From the NCBI GenBank assembly GCA_004558535.1, contig SFCP01000127.1, positions 1 through 6,692 of the forward strand: DNA of 6,692 nt, written 5' to 3'. Below, one piece after another: positions 1 through 5,676 of the stretch. This DNA comes from Bacteroidales bacterium (GTDB taxonomy: Bacteria > Bacteroidota > Bacteroidia > Bacteroidales > Bacteroidaceae). Every line of letters starts with the position of its first letter. Positions within the stretch are counted from its first letter, which is position 1. The notes under the pieces were generated by a model. It ran no database searches and had not been told where the DNA came from. It worked only from the letters and a program-made list of their open reading frames with translations. Position numbers and translations under genes: made by a program.

Positions 1-1433
1 TGCCGTCTACGTTCATCACGGTCTGTTGCAGGAAGTCCGTATAATAATATTCGGTGTTCAGCTCCATTTCCTTTCCGAAGAGCGGGAAGTGCAGGCTGGT
101 GGCGATGCCGTAGTTCCACGCCTCCTCTTGCTTCAGGTCTGTGTCGGCATAGACGGTGCGCCCGCAGGCCAGCATTTGTGCGTTCTCGGCCAGCGCGTGG
201 GGCGAGCGGTAACCTTTTCCGGCCGAGGCACAGAGCGTGAGCTGTTGCACGGGGGTATATTTCACGTGGAGTCGCGGGGTGAAGAAGCCGCCGTAGCGTC
301 CGGAGTAATCCCATCGGATGCCGGGCATGACCGTCAGCTTGTCCTTCCATTTTCCCGTGTATTGGACGTAGGCTCCCCCGGTCGTTTCGTTCGTCATGGT
401 TGACACTTGCTCCCACGGCCAGGTTGTGAGCGGGTGACAGGTCGGTTTCGTAAAGCAGTTGGGCGAAACCGTTCCGTTGCCGGACGTCGTAAAGCGTCGT
501 GCCAAAGGAGTTGTCGGCATCGTGCCATGAACCGTGCAGCATTAGGGCCAGGCTGGCGTTGTGGTCGTTGTCCCACAGGTAGGCGTTTTTCCATTGCGCC
601 TCGTAGCGGCGGTTGGTCACCTCGACCCTGTAGGGGGCTATGTCGTCGTGGCGATGTGTCGTTCCGCTTTCCCGTTTGTCGTGCAGGGCACGCAGGGACA
701 GCTGGCTGATGAAATTTGGCGACACGTAGGCCCAGCGGTGCATCAGGTTGTACTGGCGGATTTTCGGCATGTCGGCAAATCCGTCCCCGTTGCCGTCGTG
801 CACGCGCTGCCGGTCCTCGAAGTGTAGCAGCAGGCTTGTCGAGAGCTGGTCGTTCAGGTGGATATTTGCGTCGGCATTGGCTTCCGTGCGCAGTTTGGAG
901 TCCAGGAACAGATTGGCGCGCACGCCGTCGGTGGCCTGGGGCTTCAGGTATTCGATATTGATTTGCCCTGTGATGCTTTCGTAGCCGTTTCTGACGCTCG
1001 CAGCGCCTTTGCTCACTTGGATGGACTGCATCCAGAGGCCCGGCACGAAGCCCAAGGCGTAGGGGAGGCTTGCGCCGCGCAGGTTGGGTACGTTTTCGGT
1101 GAGCATCTGTACGTAGGTGCCGCTCAGCCCTAACAGTTTGATCTGCCGGGCACCCGTTGCGGCGTCGGCATAACTGACATCCACCGAGGGATTGGCTGTA
1201 AAGGACTCGCCTAAGTTGCAGCAAGCTGCGCGCTTCAGCTGCATTTGTCCGATCAGTTCTGTGTTTTCCACCCGCCATCTCGACTTTGTGCCGCGGTTGG
1301 CACGTACAACGGTCCCCCTCAGTTCGTACTCTCTCGTTACGGAGTCCGTGCGCGTCGTGTCGGACTGGGAGAGGACAAGGAGCGGGTAGCCTGTGAGGGT
1401 GAATAGAAGCAGGATTTTTGCTTTTCCGGTCAT
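1..1433 (-). pseudogene. TonB-dependent outer-membrane receptor, copper-linked type, broken by a frame change; C-terminus off window
   Basis: The gene reads leftwards from ATG 1433. The first part (about 344 codons, to about 402) begins with a hydrophobic signal peptide (residues 1-22). A TonB plug follows at about 50-165, with motifs AACCNLGESF, NPSVDVSYADAATGARQIKL, QMLTENVP and QVSKGAASVRNGYESITGQI, and then barrel strands. At about 395-405 the homologous reading moves to another frame, which continues from about 397 as TGGAYVQYTGKW, TPRLHVKY, SAGKGYRSPHALAEN and LKQEEAWNYG to the window edge. Both frames stay open to position 1, so the out-of-frame continuation shows no early stop here. 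From memory of the family, 15-25 residues around the break are missing, suggesting a small deletion. There is also no room for the N-terminal carboxypeptidase-regulatory-like domain that many Bacteroidetes relatives carry. Receptors of this sequence type sit beside copper-handling genes, and the HMA-AraC gene immediately upstream fits. The substrate is inferred. A sequencing or assembly error is the main alternative to a true pseudogene. Confidence 0.85.
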
Positions 1434-1455
1434 GTTGGTTTTTGTGAATTTGCTG

Positions 1456-1487
1456 CAAAGTTAGGCGTAAGCAGGGAAAAGCCTTTT
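1456..1487 (-). promoter_or_regulatory. Probable promoter and operator region of the TonB receptor gene
   Basis: On the minus strand TAACTTTG (1463-1456) matches the Bacteroidetes -7 box TAnnTTTG and would start transcription about 15-20 bases before ATG 1433. Where the -33 TTTG should lie (about 1483-1486) there is no match. Instead the dyad AAAAG-C-CTTTT sits at 1477-1487. GGGAAA also occurs as a direct repeat at 1474-1479 and 1498-1503. A -7 box without a -33 box, next to a dyad, is what an activator-dependent promoter would look like. The adjacent AraC-type regulator is the obvious candidate, but that link is inference. Confidence 0.5.
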
Positions 1488-1506
1488 ATAAAATCTTGGG
1501 AAAGAA

Positions 1507-2073
1507 TTATATTTCGTCGATATAACAGCGCGCATCGGGTTGGTTTTGCCGGTCCTCCTTGTATTGCCGCGGTGTCAGGCCGGTGATTTGCCGGAACTGG
1601 GCACTGAGATGGGCCGGGCTGCTGTATCCCGTTTCCCAGGCCACTTCCGCGATGTTCTTTTCCGGCTGGCAGAGCAGGTCCTTTACCCTTTCGATGCGTT
1701 GCAGGATGGCGTAGTGTTCTACGGTCATGCCCCGTGTTTCGCTGAACAGGCGGCTCGTCTGTCCGTAGTCGCCGGGAATGTGGCGGCGCAGGTAGTCCGA
1801 CAGGTTCGGGCGCTCGCCGTTCAGTTGGGTCCAGTCGATAATGGCCGTTCGGATGCGCTCCACTTGAATTTGTCGGGCATCTTCCAGCAGTTCAAATCCC
1901 ATTTCGCCCAACTCCCGGCGCAGTTGTTCCGTCAGTGCTTCCGTCAGTGTTTCCTCCACGCGTACTTCGCCCAGCCTGACTGCCGCCACGTGCAACCCGT
2001 TGCGCTCCATCAGATTGTGTACGGCGGTTTCGCAGCGCGGGCAGACCATGTTTTTGATGTGCAGTGTCGTCAT
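1507..2073 (-). CDS. Metal-sensing AraC-type transcriptional regulator with N-terminal HMA-like domain
   Basis: This 188-residue protein joins two parts. Residues 1-65 resemble a heavy-metal-associated (HMA) fold, starting IKNMVCPRCE with a CxxC pair (Cys11, Cys14) where copper chaperones bind Cu(I). After a helical linker, residues about 90-175 form an AraC-type double helix-turn-helix: IAEVAWETGYSSPAHLSAQF followed by ITGLTPRQYKED. In Bacteroidetes such HMA-AraC proteins accompany copper-efflux genes and the receptor type found just downstream, so a role as cytoplasmic Cu(I)-responsive regulator of that receptor is likely but inferred. The ATG at 2073 overlaps the TGA of tex in an ATGA junction, so the regulator is probably co-transcribed and translationally coupled with tex; I see no separate promoter. 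The stop is 73 bases before the receptor start. The gene looks intact. The metal identity could also be silver or another soft metal. Confidence 0.88.
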   Translation of the reverse strand: MTTLHIKNMVCPRCETAVHNLMERNGLHVAAVRLGEVRVEETLTEALTEQLRRELGEMGFELLEDARQIQVERIRTAIIDWTQLNGERPNLSDYLRRHIPGDYGQTSRLFSETRGMTVEHYAILQRIERVKDLLCQPEKNIAEVAWETGYSSPAHLSAQFRQITGLTPRQYKEDRQNQPDARCYIDEI

Positions 2074-4214
2074 AATCCGTCCTTTCCGTCGCCGAGTCCT
2101 TTCAGCGTGAGGGCCACGCGGCCGCGGGCCTCGTCGATGTCGAGCACTTTCACCTGCAGTTGTTGCCGCAGGTGCACCACCTCGTTCGGGTCTTTGATGT
2201 AGTGGTCCGCCATTTGCGAGATGTGTATCAGGCCCTTGACTTTGATGCCCATGTCCACGAAGCAGCCGAAATTGGTGATGTTGGTCACCACGCCCGGCAC
2301 CACCATGCCCGGTTCCAGGTCGGCCAGGTCGTGCAGGCGTGGGTCAAAGGAAAATTCCGCCGCCGTGCCGCGCGGGTCGCGTCCCGGTTTGCCCAGTTCC
2401 TGCATGATGTCCGTGAGGGTCGGCATGCCGATGTCCCCGTGGCAGTAGTCCTCGAGGTGGATTTTCCGGCGCGCTTCGGCCGAGGATATCAGTTGCTGCA
2501 CGTCGCAGCCGGCGTCGGCGGCCATCTGTCGCACCAGTGCGTAGCGTTCGGGGTGTACGGCTGTGTTGTCCAGCGCGTTTTCGCCGTTGCGGATGCGCAG
2601 GAAGCCCGCGCATTGCTCATAGGCTTTTGCACCGAGACGGGGCACTTTCAGCAGTTCGCTCCGCGAGCGGAAGGCTCCGTGCTCTGCGCGGTAATCCACG
2701 ATATTTTGGGCCAGCGCAGGTCCCAGTCCTGACACGTAGGTGAGGAGTTGGCGACTCGCCGTGTTCAGGTCCACGCCCACAGCATTGACACAGGACTCCA
2801 CGGTCAGGTCCAATGAGCGTTTCAGGGCGGTTTGGTCCACATCGTGTTGGTACTGGCCCACGCCGATGCTCTTCGGGTCGATTTTTACCAGTTCTGCCAG
2901 CGGGTCGGCCAGCCTGCGGCCGATGCTGACGGCGCCGCGCACCGTCACGTCATAGTCGGGAAATTCCTCGCGGGCGGTTTTCGAGGCCGAATAGACCGAG
3001 GCACCGTCTTCGCTGACCATGAAAATCTGCACGCCCTGCCAGCCTAACGATCGTACCAGCTCTTCCGTCTCGCGGCCGGCTGTCCCGTTGCCGATGGCCA
3101 CGGCTTCTATTTTGTACTGTTCGGCCAAATGGTTGAGTTTGAAACCGGAGCGGGCGTATTCTCCGCGTGGTGGATGTGGGTAGATGGTCTCGTTGTGCAA
3201 CAGGGTGCCCTGTGCGTCCAGGCAAACCACCTTGCAGCCTGTTCGATAGCCCGGGTCGATGCCCATGATGCGTTTTTGGCCCAATGGGGGTGCCAGCAGG
3301 AGTTGGCGCAGGTTGCCGGCAAAGACGCGGATGGCCTCTTCGTCGGCGGCCACCTTGCCAGCAGCGGCAAATTCCGTCTCGATGCTCGGTCGCAGCAAGC
3401 GTTTGTAGGCGTCCGTCACGGCCATCTCGACCTGTGAGGCCGTCGGCGTGCCACGCCGCACGTAGTGGCGACAAAGCCGCTCCACGCAGGCATCTTCGTC
3501 GGCCGGCCGAATGTTCACGCGCAGGTAGCCCTCGGCCTCGCCGCGGCGCATGGCCAGCAGTCGGTGCGAGGAGCAGCGGCGCAGCGGCTCGCTGTGGTCG
3601 AAGTAGTCGCGGTATTTTTCGGCTTCTGCGGCCTTGGCCTTTACCACGCTCGATGTGATGATAGCGTCGCGGGCAAAGGTGCGGCGCACCGTGTTGCGGC
3701 TTTCTTCGTCCTCGCTCACCCGTTCGGCGATGATGTCGCGGGCACCCTGCAGGGCCGCTTCCGCGTCGGTTACCTCGGCTGTGACGAAGCGCAGGGCCGC
3801 CTTGGTCGGATCTTCGTAGGGCCGCAGCATCAGCAGGTCGGCCAGCGGTTCCAGTCCCAGCTTGCGGGCTGCCTCTGCGCGGGTCTTGCGCTTGGGTTTA
3901 TAGGGCAGGTAGATGTCCTCGAGCACCGTAGCGTCCCAGCAGTCGCTCAGTCGTCGGCGCAGCTCGTCGGTCATTTTCCCCTGTTCCTCGATGGCGTTCA
4001 GGATGTACTCGCGGCGGTGTTGGATTTCCTCCAACCGTTCGTTTTCCTCCTTGACTGCGGCCACCTGCACTTCATCCATGCCGCCTGTCGCCTCTTTCCG
4101 GTAGCGGCTGACAAAGGGGATGGTTGCTCCGTTCTCTAAAAGTTGGATGGTGTTGGTCACGTGGCGTTCGCGCAGGTTCAGGCGTTGTGCTATCAGTTGG
4201 GGAATGGTGGCCAT
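2070..4214 (-). CDS. tex: Tex family RNA-binding transcription accessory protein
   Basis: This encodes a full-length Tex protein of 714 residues, close to the family norm. Tex is a cytoplasmic nucleic-acid-binding protein related to eukaryotic Spt6, thought to act with RNA polymerase or on RNA; its exact role is unsettled. The N-terminal helical region has the hallmark GATIPFVSRYRKEATGGMDE (about 29-48). An RNase H-like YqgF domain starts near residue 315 with RIMGIDPGYRTGCKVV. A helix-hairpin-helix region near 480-545 includes KSIGVGQYQHDV just before it and VDLNTASRQLL, VSGLGPALAQNIV and LLKVPRLGAKAYEQCAGFLR. AVHPERY follows, and a C-terminal S1 domain (about 632-705) has GVVTNITNFGCFVDMGIKVK and GLIHISQM. 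I chose ATG 4214 because MATIPQLIAQRLNLRERHV aligns with other Tex N-termini; an in-frame ATG at 4256 would add 14 unlike residues. The stop overlaps the start of the regulator by 4 bases. No consensus promoter is visible upstream. Confidence 0.96.
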   Translation of the reverse strand: MATIPQLIAQRLNLRERHVTNTIQLLENGATIPFVSRYRKEATGGMDEVQVAAVKEENERLEEIQHRREYILNAIEEQGKMTDELRRRLSDCWDATVLEDIYLPYKPKRKTRAEAARKLGLEPLADLLMLRPYEDPTKAALRFVTAEVTDAEAALQGARDIIAERVSEDEESRNTVRRTFARDAIITSSVVKAKAAEAEKYRDYFDHSEPLRRCSSHRLLAMRRGEAEGYLRVNIRPADEDACVERLCRHYVRRGTPTASQVEMAVTDAYKRLLRPSIETEFAAAGKVAADEEAIRVFAGNLRQLLLAPPLGQKRIMGIDPGYRTGCKVVCLDAQGTLLHNETIYPHPPRGEYARSGFKLNHLAEQYKIEAVAIGNGTAGRETEELVRSLGWQGVQIFMVSEDGASVYSASKTAREEFPDYDVTVRGAVSIGRRLADPLAELVKIDPKSIGVGQYQHDVDQTALKRSLDLTVESCVNAVGVDLNTASRQLLTYVSGLGPALAQNIVDYRAEHGAFRSRSELLKVPRLGAKAYEQCAGFLRIRNGENALDNTAVHPERYALVRQMAADAGCDVQQLISSAEARRKIHLEDYCHGDIGMPTLTDIMQELGKPGRDPRGTAAEFSFDPRLHDLADLEPGMVVPGVVTNITNFGCFVDMGIKVKGLIHISQMADHYIKDPNEVVHLRQQLQVKVLDIDEARGRVALTLKGLGDGKDGL

Positions 4215-4368
4215 GGTCGGGATGTTTATTGTTGGGGTGGGGCGGCGCGCAGCCATCGCGGGCTGGGCGCTTCGCGCTGTGGGGATAATCTTTTTTGGGG
4301 GAAGGATAGCGGAAAACTGCGGCGGTGTGGCGGCCGGCAGGTAGGAATTGTCGAGGTACGGAGCGGCA
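4215..4368. other. Intergenic stretch upstream of tex with no recognisable element
   Basis: This is the first part of the roughly 480-base gap between the tex start and the end of the Nudix gene. It contains the alternative in-frame tex ATG at 4256 but no TTTG/TAnnTTTG promoter pair on the minus strand. I found no RNA gene and no open frame with family-like sequence. The tex promoter must lie here or inside the repeat array to the right. Confidence 0.5.
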
Positions 4369-4558
4369 CTTGCCCGTTTGCAAAATCCTTTTGCCTATCG
4401 TAGCAAAGCACTTTGCCCGTTTGCAAAATCCTTTTGCCTATCGTAGCAAAGCACTTGCTCGTTTGCAAAATCCTTTTGCCTATCGTAGCAAAGCACTTGC
4501 CCGTTTTTGCAAGGTACTTATCCGTTTGCAAAAAGCACTTATTCATCGTACCGCGCCA
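4369..4558. repeat. Modular tandem repeat array: three near-identical 42-43 bp units plus three degenerate 21 bp modules
   Basis: Nine contiguous modules each begin with CTT: 4369-4387, 4388-4410, 4411-4430, 4431-4453, 4454-4472, 4473-4495, 4496-4516, 4517-4537 and 4538-4558 (lengths 19, 23, 20, 23, 19, 23, 21, 21, 21). The first six form three pairs of 42, 43 and 42 bp that are nearly identical; the second pair has one extra T and the third one C-to-T change. Each pair contains the palindrome TTTGCAAA, the inverted repeat GCAAAA-TCC-TTTTGC, and TTTGC-N8-GCAAA. The minus strand reads as heptapeptide-like repeats (GKCFATI, GKRILQT), but the one-base insertion breaks that frame, so I treat it as non-coding. 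Possible roles are a protein-binding array or structured RNA between tex and the Nudix gene. No spacers exist, so it is not a CRISPR array. Confidence 0.9.
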
Positions 4559-4646
4559 GCGGCACGAGCGTTCCGCACTCGCGGCACGAGCGTTCCGCGG
4601 CCGTGACACGCGCGTTCCGCGTTCGCGACACGACGACCGGGTCGGA
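4559..4646. repeat. Four tandem 22 bp GC-rich near-palindromic modules
   Basis: Modules start at 4559, 4581, 4603 and 4625, exactly 22 bp apart and directly abutting the preceding array. The first two share GCGGCACGAGCGTTCCGC. This is an imperfect palindrome: GCGG pairs with CCGC and ACG with CGT around a short centre. The third, GTGACACGCGCGTTCCGC, keeps the right arm, and the fourth is more diverged. A period near two helical turns would put repeated sites on the same face of DNA, and each module could also fold as a hairpin, like REP-type repeats. They lie beyond the true Nudix C-terminus (stop at 4694), but the frame-shifted Nudix reading runs through them to a stop at 4539. Confidence 0.85.
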
Positions 4647-4656
4647 CTTGCGAACG
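4620..4656. other. Inverted repeat at the end of the module array
   Basis: CGTTCGC (4620-4626) pairs with GCGAACG (4650-4656), and the stem can be lengthened outward (CCGC with GCGG) across a one-base bulge. The loop itself holds the dyad CGACC-G-GGTCG (4634-4644). It lies about 40 bases beyond the Nudix stop at 4694 when read leftwards, so it could help end that transcript. There is no T-run after it, so a canonical intrinsic terminator is not supported. Confidence 0.4.
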
Positions 4657-4693
4657 GCGGAGTGCTTTTCCGCTGCGGCCGTCTGCGGGCGGG

Positions 4694-5177
4694 TTACGGC
4701 TTTTCCGCGGGCGAGGCAGTCGCTATGCCGTAGAAATACTTCCACAGCGGGGCGGCCATCAGGGCTTGCTTGATTTCGCCGCGTTGGAGCAGGTCCAGGA
4801 GTTCCTCGCGGCTGAGCAGGTGCACGGTGGGTGATAAAGAGCTTCCATTCGCCGCCGGCGTAGCCCGTTTCCTCCAGCAGTTCGCGGCGGGCGGCCGCTT
4901 CGGGGTTGGCGTCCGTCGGGTCGATGACGCCGGCCACCAATTCGTAGTTCGTCTCACCATAGGCGTGGCGGTATTGGCGTATCAGGATAAACTTTCCCTC
5001 GCGGGTGCGGGCAATGATGTTCACCCAGTTGGGGTATTCCAGCACGTAGTATTCCGGATTTTCCACGCCGTTGGGCAGGCGTACATGATCGCGGCGGGCG
5101 GTAAGCCAGGGGCGGCGAAACAAATACTCGCTCTCCACCACTGTCCACGGCTGCGGGTCGTTCTTCAATTCTTCCAT
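4694..5177 (-). pseudogene. Nudix hydrolase (ADP-ribose pyrophosphatase-like), disrupted by a frame change and apparent internal gap
   Basis: From ATG 5177 the protein reads as a Bacteroidales Nudix hydrolase of the type that cleaves ADP-ribose or similar nucleoside diphosphate derivatives. It has a RRPWLTARRD N-terminal motif, NPEYYVLEYPNWVNIIA, FILIRQYRHAYGETNYELVA, and the catalytic core RRELLEETGY near residues 94-103 (matching the RExxEExG part of the Nudix box). The homologous frame holds to about residue 115 (4830). The true C-terminus then appears in another frame as TVHLLSREELLDLLQRGEIK then QALMAAPLWKYF, ending at TAA 4694-4696. Together the parts give about 158 residues, against roughly 180 in relatives as I recall them. 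About 25-30 residues between the Nudix box and TVHLL therefore appear deleted. Without correction, the first frame runs on to 4539 with a low-complexity tail. The gene has its own promoter and is divergent from lysO. An assembly error is possible. Confidence 0.85.
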
Positions 5178-5233
5178 AATATTAATATTGTATGTCCGTC
5201 CGGGGTGGGTTTTCCCGGCCGTCGATTTGCGGA

Positions 5234-5264
5234 CAAAGTTACGACAAGCGCCCCGAAAGGCAAA
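5234..5264 (-). promoter_or_regulatory. Promoter of the Nudix gene
   Basis: On the minus strand TTTG (5264-5261) is followed after exactly 19 bases by TAACTTTG (5241-5234). This is a perfect fit to the Bacteroidetes consensus TTTG-N19-21-TAnnTTTG. Transcription would start near 5227-5230, giving a leader of about 50 bases before ATG 5177. It lies back to back with the lysO promoter, with only 15 bases between the two -33 boxes. Confidence 0.85.
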
Positions 5265-5279
5265 ATGAGCGGGTGCGAT

Positions 5280-5311
5280 TTTGCCGATGCCGAAAGATTT
5301 ATTTACCTTTG
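5280..5311 (+). promoter_or_regulatory. Promoter of the lysO gene pair
   Basis: TTTG (5280-5283) and TACCTTTG (5304-5311) are separated by 20 bases, matching the Bacteroidetes TTTG-N19-21-TAnnTTTG promoter. Transcription would start near 5316-5320, leaving a leader of about 65-70 bases before ATG 5386. That is too short for a lysine (L-box) riboswitch. The two divergent -33 boxes are so close that a regulator bound between them would affect both genes. Confidence 0.85.
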
Positions 5312-5385
5312 CGGCGTCCTTGCGGCTTTCGCCACAGCCTTATTTCCCAAATTGGTGCGATTTTTCCGCCCGCAGGGTCGTCTAT

Positions 5386-5676
5386 ATGCTAATTATCGTT
5401 CTGATTTTGCTCTCGGGTATAGGTGTAGGTTACTTGTTGCGCCGCTTTCGTTGGTTGCAGCGGGTCGACGTGACCATTCTGCTCACGATTTTCCTCCTCC
5501 TGTTTATTTTGGGATGGAGCGTGGGCGGCAACAGCTACCTGCTGGAGCGTCTGCCCTCGTGCGGCGGCGAAGCCTTGCTGCTGGCCATGAGTGCCATGGT
5601 GGGCAGTGCGGTGATGATGGCCCTGGTGTATTACTTCTTCTTCCGAAGCGGGCGGGGAGGCCGGAGCGATGAATAG
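5386..5676 (+). CDS. lysO: LysO family lysine exporter, N-terminal part
   Basis: This is a 96-residue inner-membrane protein. Three hydrophobic segments are visible: about 1-20 (MLIIVLILLSGIGVGYLL), about 27-47 (VTILLTIFLLLFILGWSVGG) and about 57-78 (ending MVGSAVMMALVYYFFF). The pattern of a membrane start followed by LLRRF and then GWSVGGN matches the N-terminal part of the Lys_export (YbjE/LysO) family. In Escherichia coli this part is fused to the rest as one exporter of L-lysine. Bacteroides relatives carry it as a separate small gene, so this is probably normal organisation rather than a break. ATG 5386 is chosen because an in-frame ATG at 5281 lies inside the promoter and would add 35 hydrophilic, unlike residues. 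The last codons GAT-GAA-TAG overlap the ATG of the next gene by 8 bases, implying translational coupling and a two-subunit transporter. Confidence 0.85.
   Translation: MLIIVLILLSGIGVGYLLRRFRWLQRVDVTILLTIFLLLFILGWSVGGNSYLLERLPSCGGEALLLAMSAMVGSAVMMALVYYFFFRSGRGGRSDE

Noticed and set aside
394..1458. Long leftward open frame (354 codons) overlapping the TonB receptor
   Set aside because: Its translation is rich in Arg, Pro and His with no family motifs, and the overlapping frame from ATG 1433 encodes clear receptor sequence.
1540..2202. Rightward open frame of 220 codons opposite the regulator and the end of tex
   Set aside because: It is an antisense shadow of two well-supported genes and shows no domain.
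3465..4139. Rightward open frame of 224 codons opposite tex
   Set aside because: It is a shadow of the Tex N-terminal region in GC-rich DNA and has no recognisable motif.
4369..4558. Possible CRISPR array
   Set aside because: Units directly abut one another with no unique spacers, and no cas gene is present.
4226..4609. Leftward open frame of 127 codons through the repeat array as a small repeat protein
   Set aside because: The heptad-like repeat is lost after the one-base insertion, there is no promoter, and it overlaps the in-frame tex upstream region; I treat the DNA repeat as primary.
5312..5385. Possible lysine riboswitch in the lysO leader
   Set aside because: The leader is only about 65-70 bases, far shorter than the L-box aptamer, and shows no matching fold.
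4770..5672. Rightward open frame of 300 codons crossing the Nudix gene, both promoters and lysO
   Set aside because: It runs antisense through the Nudix gene and out of frame through lysO, with no family sequence.
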